Shown piece after piece: positions 1 through 8,465 of a stretch of 56,982 bases of DNA (position 1 is the first letter of the stretch; every line of letters begins with the position of its first letter). A program made the translations under genes and the position numbers. The notes under the pieces are model-generated. The model ran no database searches, was not told where the DNA came from, and saw nothing but the letters and a program-made list of their open reading frames with translations. The stretch is from a virus. The stretch is from positions 1 through 56,982 of the IMG/VR virus record IMGVR_UViG_3300045118_000170; one strand, 5' to 3'.

Positions 1-110
1 ACCCCGACTACATGCTCAAGGAAGCTGAGGACGACTTCCAGAAGTTCCCACCGCCGGGGTTTAAGCGGGACCCGAACGCGATGAACGCCGTAGTCCAGCG
101 GGGGCGATAG
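1..110 (+). CDS. Portal protein, 3' end (duplicate of the gene at 55223)
   Basis: This is the last 35 codons and the TAG stop of the portal gene, present twice because of the terminal overlap. In the closed circle it is one gene with 55223-56965. Confidence 0.9.
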   Translation, partial: PDYMLKEAEDDFQKFPPPGFKRDPNAMNAVVQRGR

Positions 111-127
111 AGGCCCTACTTTTTTTT
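1..127. repeat. Left copy of 127-bp terminal direct repeat
   Basis: Bases 1-127 are identical to 56856-56982. The repeat lies in the 3' end of the portal gene and its T-run, which is an unlikely place for a biological terminal repeat. A length of 127 equals a common maximum assembly k-mer. I infer a circular contig closed by an assembler overlap rather than a real packaged end. Confidence 0.9.
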
Positions 128-128
128 T
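91..128 (+). terminator. Possible terminator after portal
   Basis: A G-rich segment followed by a GGCCCTAC arm can fold over the portal stop codon and is followed by nine T residues at 120-128. The next promoter starts at 139. The stem is imperfect, so termination is plausible but may be partial. Confidence 0.45.
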
Positions 129-138
129 ACTTGGATAC

Positions 139-167
139 TTGACAACCTTTCTCAACTTGTGTAACAT
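139..167 (+). promoter_or_regulatory. Sigma-70 promoter for the head gene operon
   Basis: The -35 TTGACA (139-144) and -10 TAACAT (162-167) are 17 bp apart, about 22 bp before the first head gene. The segment TTGACAA-N5-CTCAACT is shared at the same spacing with the promoter at 14867. This suggests a phage late-promoter signature recognised by host RNA polymerase, possibly with an activator. Confidence 0.75.
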
Positions 168-188
168 ACTCAACAAGCAGGGAGACGT

Positions 189-725
189 ATGCTACCCAAC
201 ACCGCATCCCCCGATATGTCGAGCCTCCTCGGTGGATTAACAGGATCAAGTGGCGCAACTCGTGATCCACAAGACGTGAGCTTCACGTTGGGCTTTCTCG
301 CCGCGCTTGGTGCGAAAGAAGTCGGCGACCAGGCCGCCTCCCAGCAACGGGAAGCGAAGAAACAGGCGATGGCGTCCCCCGCTGACATGCTTCGAGGCAA
401 CCTCGGCCCCCTCGACCAATTGATGACCCTGCTGCGCCTCCAAGGTGGGCAAGGGAGTCCCGGCGGCCTTGGTCCTCAACCGCCTCCTCAATCCCCGATT
501 GGGATGTTGGCGTCTCGAATGTCCGGTCTTTCGCCCCAGGCACCTCCCCCCGTCGGTTCCCCCCTTGCGGGCGGGACGACGGCACCCCTACCCTCGCCTG
601 GGGCACCTTCACCCATGATGGCGAACGCCCTCATGCAGACCATGACGCCGATGCAAGGCGGCATGAACCCGATGCTCCTGGCCCTCCTCCAACAGCGCAT
701 GGCCCCCGCTGGAGGGATGGTGTAA
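189..725 (+). CDS. Pro/Gly/Met-rich virion-region protein
   Basis: This 178-residue protein is not recognised. Residues 1-60 contain a short predicted helix with charged Lys/Gln stretches. The rest is low-complexity Pro, Gly, Met and Gln and is probably disordered. A GGAGA ribosome site precedes the ATG, and this is the first gene after the 139 promoter. It sits between portal and scaffold, so a minor head or assembly role is likely. Its stop overlaps the next start (TAATG). Confidence 0.6.
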   Translation: MLPNTASPDMSSLLGGLTGSSGATRDPQDVSFTLGFLAALGAKEVGDQAASQQREAKKQAMASPADMLRGNLGPLDQLMTLLRLQGGQGSPGGLGPQPPPQSPIGMLASRMSGLSPQAPPPVGSPLAGGTTAPLPSPGAPSPMMANALMQTMTPMQGGMNPMLLALLQQRMAPAGGMV

Positions 726-931
726 TGCCGACCAAGGTGGAGACCGCCTTCCATGAAATGAAGCGGAACCCGCCTCGTACTCTCTCGCGCACCGCCAAAA
801 AGTACGGAGCGGCCCGCGCCGAGAAGCAGCGTGTCGCCATCGGCCTTAACAAGGCCCGCGAAGCGGAAGCCCGCATTCCCAAACGTCAGGGTCGCCGAAC
901 TCAGGCCCGCACCTCATCCAGGAGGGCGTAA
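725..931 (+). CDS. Small highly basic protein
   Basis: The 68 residues are rich in Arg, Lys and Ala with no hydrophobic segment. The start overlaps the previous stop as TAATG, which indicates translational coupling. The charge suggests nucleic-acid binding, perhaps head-associated DNA or RNA. No family is recognised. Confidence 0.6.
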   Translation: MPTKVETAFHEMKRNPPRTLSRTAKKYGAARAEKQRVAIGLNKAREAEARIPKRQGRRTQARTSSRRA

Positions 932-933
932 CG

Positions 934-1101
934 ATGCCACTCACGGATTCCTCGATTGACCTGCACTATCACTACACACAAGGAGGTTCTACTGTGAAAA
1001 GCAATGCGAAAACCAAAAAGACGGGTCTGTTGAAGGGCAAGGCCGTCGAGTCTCCCGTCAAGGCCCACTACAACGGCGACCCGATTTGCACGAAACGCTA
1101 G
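934..1101 (+). CDS. Small basic protein with two possible starts
   Basis: The ORF encodes 55 residues from ATG 934, which has a GGAGGG site 6 nt upstream. An in-frame GTG at 994 has an even stronger AAGGAGG site 7 nt upstream and would give 35 residues rich in Lys. Either or both products could be made. It follows the basic 68-residue gene after 2 nt. The function is unknown. Confidence 0.5.
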   Translation: MPLTDSSIDLHYHYTQGGSTVKSNAKTKKTGLLKGKAVESPVKAHYNGDPICTKR

Positions 1102-1120
1102 ACGCACCTCGTCATTCGTT

Positions 1121-1360
1121 ATGGCACGTGACGAGTTCCCCGTCGTAGAGGGGTTAACGCAGACCGAGGAGGATGCCCGTCCAATCCTGGATCGGCTCAC
1201 CGACCTCTTGATGCGTCCCTCCAAGCCCGATACCGACTACATTGATGAGGGCCTCAAGCACCTTGGGATGGCGTTTGAGGTCTCCCAAAACGCGCAACTC
1301 AAAGCCCGCCTCGCCGCAGCGATGACGCTTATCCGCGAGGGACCGGGTTCTTCTTCCTAG
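1121..1360 (+). CDS. Small acidic helical protein
   Basis: The 79 residues are mostly amphipathic helix with no Cys or membrane segment. No strong SD site precedes the ATG, so the start is less certain than for its neighbours. It lies immediately upstream of the scaffold gene, so an assembly accessory role is possible. No family is recognised. Confidence 0.5.
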   Translation: MARDEFPVVEGLTQTEEDARPILDRLTDLLMRPSKPDTDYIDEGLKHLGMAFEVSQNAQLKARLAAAMTLIREGPGSSS

Positions 1361-1415
1361 CCATCGCTGCACCCTCCGCCGACCACCTCGCGTCGGGACC
1401 GGAGAAAGGAGACGT

Positions 1416-2300
1416 ATGCCGAAAGAGGAGGCCGGGAAAAAGGTAGAGCTGGAAAAGGAATTGCAGGACCTTGTGGACAAGTACAACGAGGACCCTGCGG
1501 CCTTCGCCAAGGGCTACCGTGAACTGGAAAAGAAGTTGTCGAAGCAGGGTGAGGAAGTCGGGACCCTTCGCAAGAAGGCCGACGACTCCGAGAAGGCGAT
1601 GACCCAGCTCAGTGAGTACACCAAGCAGGCGAAACCGATTGTGGATTGGTACACCCAAAACCAGGCGTGGTTGCAACAGGCGGTGCAGGGGCAGGCGAAT
1701 AAAACGGCGGCCCCGGCAACGGCGACGGGCGTGAGCATTTTGACGCCGGATGAACAGACCGCGTTGATTAACGCCGCTGTCCAAAACATGCAACAGAAAA
1801 TCCTGGCACCGTGGGCACAACAGTTTACGCAACAGGTGGAAACCTACGCCAAAAAGCAGCGCGATGAATTGGAGGCCGCCCTCAACCAGCGGAATCAAAC
1901 CTCTATGCAAATCCTCTGGAACTCGCTGGAGCGAGGACTTCCAAAGGAGCGTGTCGATTCGTTGCGGGCCTATCACGAAGAGGCGCTGCGGTTCGCGGAC
2001 CCGTCGAAGCTCAAGCCGCTGGAACTTGCGGACGAAATGATCTCGACGAAGGCGCAGTTGGCGGAGTTCAAGGAAAAGGTCGCCAAGTACGAAAAGGAGA
2101 AGGAGGACGCTGCGAAAGCCGCGATTCCTTCCTACGGCAATGGATCGGGGTTGTTTGCCCCGAAGTCCGACAACAAGGACAACAAAAGCGTGCCTGAGTC
2201 CCGCCATGACCGACTCAAGGCGGTGATGCAGGACGTTCAAACGCAACATGGGAACGAAGGACTGGAACAACTGTTTGGCCGACCGACCTCCGTGCGGTAG
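1416..2300 (+). CDS. Capsid scaffolding-like protein
   Basis: The 294 residues are strongly helical and charged, with Lys/Glu-rich coiled-coil stretches at about 8-80 and 190-245 and a Gln-rich middle. An AAAGGAG site precedes the ATG. It sits directly upstream of the major capsid gene, where scaffolds normally lie. No protease motif is visible, so a separate or host protease, or release without cleavage, must be assumed. The role is inferred from composition and position. Confidence 0.75.
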   Translation: MPKEEAGKKVELEKELQDLVDKYNEDPAAFAKGYRELEKKLSKQGEEVGTLRKKADDSEKAMTQLSEYTKQAKPIVDWYTQNQAWLQQAVQGQANKTAAPATATGVSILTPDEQTALINAAVQNMQQKILAPWAQQFTQQVETYAKKQRDELEAALNQRNQTSMQILWNSLERGLPKERVDSLRAYHEEALRFADPSKLKPLELADEMISTKAQLAEFKEKVAKYEKEKEDAAKAAIPSYGNGSGLFAPKSDNKDNKSVPESRHDRLKAVMQDVQTQHGNEGLEQLFGRPTSVR

Positions 2301-2356
2301 GCCGGGCCTGGTTGTGGGCTCCTAAGTCTCCCATGTTCTAACCAAGAGGCGCACAC

Positions 2357-3316
2357 ATGCCAGTCCCAACAAGGACAGAGACCCTGAACACCTTCATTAC
2401 GGCCACCGGCCAAAACCGGCGTCCCGGTTTGGTGGACGCCTACTTTGGGTCCGCCCCCTTCCTGGCCCGTTTACGGGCAGGAGGAGACGAGACGGTTCGA
2501 CTCAGCGGCGGATCGGACATCCGCGAGAGTTTCGTGTATACGAACTTCCCTTCTTCATCCTTTGGACGAGGGGATACGTTCGATACCTCCGTGACGGAGT
2601 TCAGCACCACGTTGCGGTTCGATTGGAAGTACAGCTACGCCGCACTCAACCTCAATGTCATCGACATCGACTTGAACGATTCTCCTGAGCAAACCTTCGA
2701 TCTCGTCGAGGCCGCAATGGAGACCGCCGAACTGTCGTTGATCGACGATGCGTCCACCCAGTTGTTTGCGGACGGCAGCGGGAACGCCGGAAACGACATG
2801 GACGGGTTGGCGATTGCCGTCAGCCAGACCGGGACCTACGGCGGGATCGCTCGTGCGACAACCGTGAATAGCCCACAGCGGGCGATTCGGGCCGCCGTCG
2901 AGGATACGACCGGCGGAGCCCTTTCCCTCGGCGGCGTGAACTCCAACTTCGGGAGCGTCCAAGTCGGACGTGAAAAACCCGACTTGTTGGTGACGACGCA
3001 GACCCTTTGGAACCGGATTTGGGAGCGGTCGCAGGCCGCTGACCGCAACAAAGCTGAAAGCGACCGTGACATCGGATTTGAGAGCGTGCGGTTCAACGGC
3101 GCCGATGTGACCGTGGACTCGCACTGTCCCAGCGGCTTCCTGTATTACCTGAATACCAAGTGGTTCCGGTTCTACATCCACCGGAAGTGGGATTTCAGGA
3201 TGCGGGGACCGATGGAGCCGACCAACCAAATGCTCCAAATCGGGCAGTTGGTGGTGTGGGCGAACATGGTTTGCCGAGCCCCTCGGTTCCAAGGCGTCGC
3301 CAGCGGGTTGACGTAA
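2357..3316 (+). CDS. Major capsid protein (HK97-like fold expected)
   Basis: The 319-residue protein follows the scaffold gene and precedes decoration-type genes. The pattern of an N-terminal arm, a mixed alpha/beta P-domain with a central helix-rich Glu/Ala segment near 115-135, and late Trp/Arg-rich strands (FYIHRKWDFRMRG) fits tailed-phage capsid proteins of the N4/podovirus type. The assignment rests on size, order and composition. Confidence 0.85.
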   Translation: MPVPTRTETLNTFITATGQNRRPGLVDAYFGSAPFLARLRAGGDETVRLSGGSDIRESFVYTNFPSSSFGRGDTFDTSVTEFSTTLRFDWKYSYAALNLNVIDIDLNDSPEQTFDLVEAAMETAELSLIDDASTQLFADGSGNAGNDMDGLAIAVSQTGTYGGIARATTVNSPQRAIRAAVEDTTGGALSLGGVNSNFGSVQVGREKPDLLVTTQTLWNRIWERSQAADRNKAESDRDIGFESVRFNGADVTVDSHCPSGFLYYLNTKWFRFYIHRKWDFRMRGPMEPTNQMLQIGQLVVWANMVCRAPRFQGVASGLT

Positions 3317-3385
3317 ACGTAGATTTCCAGTAGACTGACGCCTATTCACCATCTGGTGGATCGTCATTCATGGAGTGAATCGTCG

Positions 3386-3826
3386 ATGTTGACCCATCGT
3401 GAACGAGCCCTCAACACGGTACGCCACCTCAAGATCAGTGAACCCCAGGTGGCGGACCTTCGCAAGGAAAAGACGCTGTTTGTGACGGGAGCGCCGTCGA
3501 ACTGGCCTCCCGTCCTCGTCGCCCAGTACGCCCTGCGAACGGCCCTCGAAAACGGCTGTACCGTCATCGAAGTCCAGCAAGGTATCCATCGACGGGTCAC
3601 GTTCGACACGATGCGGTTGTTTACGGTTGCGCGACAGTGGAGGGGTGGGCGACTCCCCACCGTCAAGATGGCCCGTGTACCGCGCTACATCGGCACATGG
3701 AAGCAGGCGGCGGTTGGAAACGTGCTGGAAGCCCGTCCAACCCTGATCGCCATGCCGGGCCGAACCCTCAAACCGCCCGTTTCCGGTGATCCCGGCGGGC
3801 AAGGAGTGACACATGCCAGCGAATAG
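3386..3826 (+). CDS. Head-region protein of unknown function
   Basis: The 146 residues start at ATG 3386, preceded by GGAGTG. An N-terminal helix (about 1-35) is followed by an alpha/beta stretch with TGAPSNWPP and a C-terminal basic tail. The last 14 nt overlap the next gene. It lies between capsid and decoration-type proteins, so a head completion role is possible, but no family is recognised. Confidence 0.65.
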   Translation: MLTHRERALNTVRHLKISEPQVADLRKEKTLFVTGAPSNWPPVLVAQYALRTALENGCTVIEVQQGIHRRVTFDTMRLFTVARQWRGGRLPTVKMARVPRYIGTWKQAAVGNVLEARPTLIAMPGRTLKPPVSGDPGGQGVTHASE

Positions 3827-4604
3827 CACCACTCATCAGTTTCTCAATGTCGGCAACCTCGTGGGGATGGGCAATGCGGACATCCACGAGAACTCGGCGA
3901 CCCCGAACTTTCGAGGCGGGTCGTTGTCCTTCATCAGTGATGCGATGGGGCCGCGCATCCTCAAGTACGTGAAAAACGTGCGTGGAGCGAACTCCGCCGT
4001 CGCCGAGTTGTGCGAGTATGCGGCGGATGGCGCGAACGTGCTGACGACGACCGTCAGCAACATCACGGCGGGAAGCACGACCTCCGCCACCACCTCCGGC
4101 TTAACGGCGGGGCGGCATCAAGGGATGATCTGCTACGTCTTTGACAACGCCGATTCTGCGGGGGCTGCGCCGGAAGGCGAAGTGTCCGTCGTCGCCAACA
4201 ACACGGCGACGGTGATTACGATGGAGGCGGATTACCCCTACTCGGTCGCCTTGGCCGTCAACGACGACCTGGAGCTGATTGCGACCTACCAAACGGAGAC
4301 GACTGCCGCGAACGCGGAAGCGTGGACCTGCCCTGGTTTCGTGGCCGGAAAGGACGGCATCGACAACAACAACTTCGGTTGGCTCATCATGGAAGGTTTC
4401 GTCCTGGCGAAGGGGACGGCGGCCAACATCACCGAGGGCGACCCGGTTGAAGCGGCTGCGAACGGCAGCATTTCGACCGTCGCGCAAGGCCATGAAGAGT
4501 GGGTCGGCCTCGCACTGGCGGTGATGACGAACGATTCGGTGAGCCTGCGTGTCCCGATCTCCGCCAAACTGTTCACGTATGAAAACAGCGGTGGAACCCC
4601 ATAA
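3813..4604 (+). CDS. Capsid decoration/minor head protein
   Basis: The 263 residues are beta-rich with many Thr, Ser, Ala and Gly repeats. The composition and the C-terminal half, with alternating Gly/Asp turns and EGDPVE, resemble DUF2190-type or decoration proteins of tailed phages. It starts inside the previous gene and directly follows the capsid block. Capsid-surface stabilisation is inferred from context. Confidence 0.6.
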   Translation: MPANSTTHQFLNVGNLVGMGNADIHENSATPNFRGGSLSFISDAMGPRILKYVKNVRGANSAVAELCEYAADGANVLTTTVSNITAGSTTSATTSGLTAGRHQGMICYVFDNADSAGAAPEGEVSVVANNTATVITMEADYPYSVALAVNDDLELIATYQTETTAANAEAWTCPGFVAGKDGIDNNNFGWLIMEGFVLAKGTAANITEGDPVEAAANGSISTVAQGHEEWVGLALAVMTNDSVSLRVPISAKLFTYENSGGTP

Positions 4605-4635
4605 CCGGCCTTCGGCCAGAAAGGAGGACTAGGTT

Positions 4636-5145
4636 ATGGCACTGACCATCACACTCTCTGGAGATTGGCAAGGCAATGTCGGAGCCCAGCGCCATGTGCG
4701 GGGCACGATTGCCTTCGATTCCAGCTATCCGACGGGTGGCGAGTCGCTGACCGCCGCCAACATCGGCTTGCGGGTCGTGGACTTCATCGAAGTCACCGCA
4801 AGGTCCGGGTATGTGTTCGAGTACGACTACACGAACTCGTCACTGCTGGTGTATCGTACCGCGACCGTGACCCCGGCTGGGACTCTTTCAACGCCCAGCT
4901 TTGCGATTGCCTCGTCAGCGTCCGCCTCAGCCACGTATAAATTAACGGTGAGCGCGGATTCGACCGTCGCCGTCATCGCAGGAGATTCCTTGACAGCGGC
5001 TCGCACCCTTTCCGGCACCTATTCACCAGTCGGTGTGCCGACCTTTACAGGGAATGCAACGACCGCTGCCGCTCTTGCCGAGGTCGGGAACACGACCGAC
5101 CTCTCAGCACTCACCGGTGTCCGCTTCTGGGCGGTGGGTGTGTAG
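4636..5145 (+). CDS. Beta-rich structural protein
   Basis: The 169 residues are Thr/Ser/Ala-rich beta strands, preceded by a strong AAAGGAGG site. The composition matches small virion decoration or accessory head proteins. It is the last ordinary structural gene before the glycosyltransferase/radical SAM cassette, which makes it a plausible substrate of those enzymes. That link is speculation from neighbourhood. Confidence 0.6.
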   Translation: MALTITLSGDWQGNVGAQRHVRGTIAFDSSYPTGGESLTAANIGLRVVDFIEVTARSGYVFEYDYTNSSLLVYRTATVTPAGTLSTPSFAIASSASASATYKLTVSADSTVAVIAGDSLTAARTLSGTYSPVGVPTFTGNATTAAALAEVGNTTDLSALTGVRFWAVGV

Positions 5146-5153
5146 GGAGTATT

Positions 5154-5864
5154 GTGTCGGCTCCTTTGAAGAGGTTGGGCGGTCTTGTTGCAGTCGTTAG
5201 CGGCGAGACCGCCCGCTTCGCCCGTGCGGAGGATGCTCTGAATCGGATGAAACTCCCGCCCAGCTGGGAGATGCGCCGCTTCTATGGAACCAATGTGGCC
5301 TGTAATCTCAACAACGGGGTCCGGTATGCTCTGGCGACGGGCGCGGACTACCTCCTTGTCATCGGAGATGACCACGTATTTCCAGCCTCGCTGGTTTACC
5401 ACCTTCTCTCCCGCAACGTGGACATTGTAGCCCCTCTCGTGACATTTCGACGGCCTCCTTATGCCCCTATCGCGTTCCGTGACCGGAAAGAGGGGGCCTA
5501 TATGTGGGAGACGATCCCGTGGGACACGCTTCCCTCGGAGGGCCTGATGGAAGTTGCGGCTGTCACCAATTCTGGAATGCTCATGCGGCGCTCCGTCTTA
5601 GAAGCTCTCCAAGACCCGTGGTTTGATCTCGGCCAAGTGCATCCTGAGCATACCTCGGAGGACCTTCACTTTTGCGAAAAGGCACGAGCATGCGGCTTCC
5701 GGGTATATCTCGACGTAGATATGACGCTGGAGCATTTAACGCCGATCGGGGTCAAACCGACGCGGCGTGAGGACGGGCGGTGGGGCATGGATGCCGTCTT
5801 TGATGATGGGATTATTGTGGCACTCCCGCTCTCTCTCGAAGAACAAGAGTTGGTGCCTGCATGA
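5154..5864 (+). CDS. GT-A family glycosyltransferase
   Basis: The 236-residue protein starts at GTG 5154 behind GGGAG. An Asp-rich metal/nucleotide-sugar motif (IGDDHVFP, near residue 65) corresponds to DxD. A later acidic segment (SEDLHFCEKARACG) followed by FRVYLDVDM and a final His resembles the acceptor region of GT2-like enzymes. It is predicted to move a sugar from a nucleotide sugar to an unknown acceptor. It overlaps the following methyltransferase by 4 nt (ATGA), so the two are made together. Confidence 0.8.
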   Translation: MSAPLKRLGGLVAVVSGETARFARAEDALNRMKLPPSWEMRRFYGTNVACNLNNGVRYALATGADYLLVIGDDHVFPASLVYHLLSRNVDIVAPLVTFRRPPYAPIAFRDRKEGAYMWETIPWDTLPSEGLMEVAAVTNSGMLMRRSVLEALQDPWFDLGQVHPEHTSEDLHFCEKARACGFRVYLDVDMTLEHLTPIGVKPTRREDGRWGMDAVFDDGIIVALPLSLEEQELVPA

Positions 5865-6403
5865 AACTGAACATCGGCTGTGGCCGTGAACTGCTGGGAG
5901 ACTACCTCAACATCGACGTAGTGCCACCCGCCGACTACTGCTGCGATATCCGGTCCACCAACTTCAAGGGTATCGACGAAATTTGTATGATCCATTCGCT
6001 GGAGCACATCCCGTACCGCGACGTGCCTGTGCTGCTGACTCGGATGCGGAGGTGGCTGGTTCCAGACGGGGTCCTGCGTATTGAAGTCCCGGACATGCAG
6101 GAAATTTGCAAGGACCCGACGCACCCCAACTTCCTCGTCTACACCTACGGGATTCAAACCAGCGGCGGCGAAATTCACATGAGCGGATTCACGCTGAGTT
6201 CCCTGATGGCCCTCCTTATGGATGCGGGGTTTTACGTGGAAACCGGGCGAGTGTTCCGTTCTACTCATCACCAACGAATTGGGATGCCATGCTTGGAAGT
6301 GATCGCACACGCGCCTCGATCCTTGTTACAGGAGCCGGTGGAGCGGCTGGAGCTAACCTCATCCGAGCCCTTCGCCGCGCCGACCATCCTCTCCGTCTCG
6401 TAG
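5861..6403 (+). CDS. Class I SAM-dependent methyltransferase
   Basis: The 180 residues begin with LNIGCG (motif I, residues 3-8), followed by NIDV, HSLEHI and a DGVLRIEVPD strand. This is the order of small Methyltransf_11-like enzymes often found with glycosyltransferases. It would transfer methyl from S-adenosylmethionine, perhaps onto a sugar. It is coupled to the preceding glycosyltransferase by ATGA, and its last 115 nt overlap the ATP-grasp gene. Confidence 0.8.
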   Translation: MKLNIGCGRELLGDYLNIDVVPPADYCCDIRSTNFKGIDEICMIHSLEHIPYRDVPVLLTRMRRWLVPDGVLRIEVPDMQEICKDPTHPNFLVYTYGIQTSGGEIHMSGFTLSSLMALLMDAGFYVETGRVFRSTHHQRIGMPCLEVIAHAPRSLLQEPVERLELTSSEPFAAPTILSVS

Positions 6404-7401
6404 GCGTCGATTGTAACCGTTACCACCTCGCTGCCGCCGACTGCGACGAGCGCCACCTCCTGCCTCCGACCGAGGCGGACCCCATCGCCTGGATTGAGGC
6501 GCTCTTTCCGTTCGCCGCCGTCTGCGATCTCGTCCTCCCTCAACCGGATTGTGACGTGGCGGCGCTTTCGCGGGTGGCGCACCTCCCTGAATGGAGGCGA
6601 CTCCTGGCCCTTCCCTCCACCGGGGCGATTGCGACAGCCCAGGACAAGCTCGAAACGGCCCTCTCCTTAACAGCGGCCAACGTGCCGGTCCCCTTAACCT
6701 TCCCCTATCGCACCGCGACGGTTCAAGACCTCGGCAATACGCTCGGCTGGCCGGTGTGGGTGCGAGCGCGGCATGGGGCGGGGTCCAAGGGCGCGTTCAA
6801 GGCCTGGACCGCCAATCAAGTCCGCAGTTGGGTGGACGCATGCGCCTTGAATAAGGGCATCCCTGAACACGAGTTTACGCTCTCGACCTACCTGCCTGGC
6901 CCTGAATACGGCTGTCAACTCCTCTACTGGCATGGGCATTTTATCGTGTCCCAGACGAGGGAACGAGTTGAGTACCTCTACGGCTACCTGACGCCGACCG
7001 GCCAATCATCGAGCCCCGCTGTCGCACGAACGGTGGCGAACGCCGGTATCGACCACGTGGCTGATCAAGCGGTGCGAGCCCTCGACCACGAACCACATGG
7101 CGTGTACGGTGTCGATCTGAAATGCGACGTGAACGGCATCCCCCATGTGACGGAAGTCAATGCCGGTCGTTTCTATACGACCGTGGACTTTTTGGCGGCG
7201 GCGGGACTCAACCTGCCTACTATGCTGTGGAAGCTCCACAATGGAGAGTCTGTGCCGACCCTTAACCATTCCCCGCTGGCTGCGAACCAATACTGGATTC
7301 GGACGGCGGATTGTTTGCCGCGTCTCATTCGTGCCATGGACCTTGAAAAGGAGTTTGCCCCATGCCGAGCATCAGTACCATCGTTGAGTCCAACTCATTA
7401 A
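6289..7401 (+). CDS. ATP-grasp ligase, carboxylate-amine ligase type
   Basis: From ATG 6289 the product is 370 residues. It has an N-terminal pre-ATP-grasp Rossmann segment (VTGAGGAAGANL), a central ATP-binding region with KGAFKAW, and a metal-binding segment YGVDLKCD...VTEVNAGRF that matches the D...ExNxR signature. Such enzymes join a carboxylate to an amine or thiol using ATP. The frame is open from 6106, but 6289 gives a complete domain. It overlaps the methyltransferase by 115 nt and the next gene by 40 nt. Confidence 0.8.
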   Translation: MLGSDRTRASILVTGAGGAAGANLIRALRRADHPLRLVGVDCNRYHLAAADCDERHLLPPTEADPIAWIEALFPFAAVCDLVLPQPDCDVAALSRVAHLPEWRRLLALPSTGAIATAQDKLETALSLTAANVPVPLTFPYRTATVQDLGNTLGWPVWVRARHGAGSKGAFKAWTANQVRSWVDACALNKGIPEHEFTLSTYLPGPEYGCQLLYWHGHFIVSQTRERVEYLYGYLTPTGQSSSPAVARTVANAGIDHVADQAVRALDHEPHGVYGVDLKCDVNGIPHVTEVNAGRFYTTVDFLAAAGLNLPTMLWKLHNGESVPTLNHSPLAANQYWIRTADCLPRLIRAMDLEKEFAPCRASVPSLSPTH

Positions 7402-7703
7402 GTAATACGTCCACCTTACTGGTAGGACATCGGTGCGCACTCACGGGGGCGTGCGTCATCAATACGACAGGGGCCGACGCCTATATCCAACTATTCGATG
7501 TCGCTACCGCCGCCGCCGTGACAGTTGGTACGACGGTTCCGACCTGGGTGATCCAAAACGACTACGGGAAGGGGCTTGTGAACGAATCCTCGAACATCCC
7601 GGAGGGCGGCATCGACTTCGTGAATGGGATCGCGGCGGTCTCGACTACGACGCCGACCGGCAGCACGGCGGCGGTTCAACATTTGAAAGTCTCGATCTTT
7701 TAA
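7362..7703 (+). CDS. Small beta-rich virion-type protein within the enzyme cassette
   Basis: The 113 residues are rich in Thr, Val, Ile and Ala with no catalytic motif. The pattern resembles small virion surface or spike-base proteins. An AAAGGAG site precedes the ATG, and the start lies inside the ATP-grasp gene. Its placement between ATP-grasp and a second glycosyltransferase makes it a candidate target of the cassette. That role is inferred. Confidence 0.6.
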   Translation: MPSISTIVESNSLSNTSTLLVGHRCALTGACVINTTGADAYIQLFDVATAAAVTVGTTVPTWVIQNDYGKGLVNESSNIPEGGIDFVNGIAAVSTTTPTGSTAAVQHLKVSIF

Positions 7704-7745
7704 CCGTCCTTCTGGGTAGGGGGACACCACAAGGGAGGAGGAGGT

Positions 7746-8453
7746 ATGTATCAACGATCTATCAAAAAGACGATCTACACCTTGAACATTGGGAACTATG
7801 CGCCGTCGATTACGACCCTGACCTATCCACTGATGAAGGCGTATGCCCAAAAGATTCGTGCTGATTTCTACGTGATCACCGAGCGCAAGTTCCCAGACTG
7901 GCCGGTCGTGTACGAGAAGATGCAGGTTTACGATCTCGCCCAACAGCACGGCAACGAGTGGACCTACTACATCGACAGCGATTGCCTCATCCACCCCGAT
8001 ATGTTCGACATCACCCATCACATGGGGCGGGACCAAATCGCGCACAACGCCTTCGATGTCGCCAGTCATCGGTGGGTGTACGACCGCTTTTTCCATCGGG
8101 ACGGTCGCCACATCGGGAGCGGAAACTGGCTGGCGATTGCGTCCGACTGGTGCCTTGAACTGTGGAAGCCGTTGGACGATCTCACTCTGGAGGAAGCGGT
8201 CGCCCGTATCTATCCTACAATTCGTGAACGGAACAGCGGCGTAATCGAACCGGCTCATTTAATCGACGATTTCACCTTGTCGCGCAACATCGCCAAGTAT
8301 GGGTTGAAAGTGACCAATGTGCGCTCCATCATGAAAACAATGGGGTACGCCGACAACATCGGGTTCCTCTGGCACCGCTACGCGATCCCCGAAGAACAAA
8401 AGCTGACCGAAATGAACAAGGTGCTCAAGGAGTGGGGGATCACCATTCGGTAG
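7746..8453 (+). CDS. Second GT-A glycosyltransferase
   Basis: The 235-residue protein has a strong GGAGGAGG site. A DxD-type motif, YYIDSDCLIHPD (near residue 75), is followed by an acceptor-side stretch with GSGNWLAIASDW and a late conserved His/Trp segment (GFLWHRY). The layout fits GT34/GT77-like galactosyl or xylosyl transferases more than the GT2-like enzyme at 5154. Donor and acceptor are unknown. It is followed after 12 nt by the radical SAM gene. Confidence 0.75.
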   Translation: MYQRSIKKTIYTLNIGNYAPSITTLTYPLMKAYAQKIRADFYVITERKFPDWPVVYEKMQVYDLAQQHGNEWTYYIDSDCLIHPDMFDITHHMGRDQIAHNAFDVASHRWVYDRFFHRDGRHIGSGNWLAIASDWCLELWKPLDDLTLEEAVARIYPTIRERNSGVIEPAHLIDDFTLSRNIAKYGLKVTNVRSIMKTMGYADNIGFLWHRYAIPEEQKLTEMNKVLKEWGITIR

Positions 8454-8465
8454 GGGGGACTACTT

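Noticed and set aside
1329-2270. 313-codon frame on the minus strand opposite the scaffold gene
   Set aside because: Arg/Leu-rich shadow of a real plus-strand gene with its own ribosome site and fitting gene order.
2555-3367. 270-codon minus-strand frame opposite the capsid gene
   Set aside because: Low-complexity, His/Arg-rich antisense of the capsid gene; no ribosome site or operon context.
7491-8258. 255-codon minus-strand frame opposite the second glycosyltransferase
   Set aside because: Antisense shadow; the plus-strand gene has a recognisable DxD enzyme pattern and an SD.
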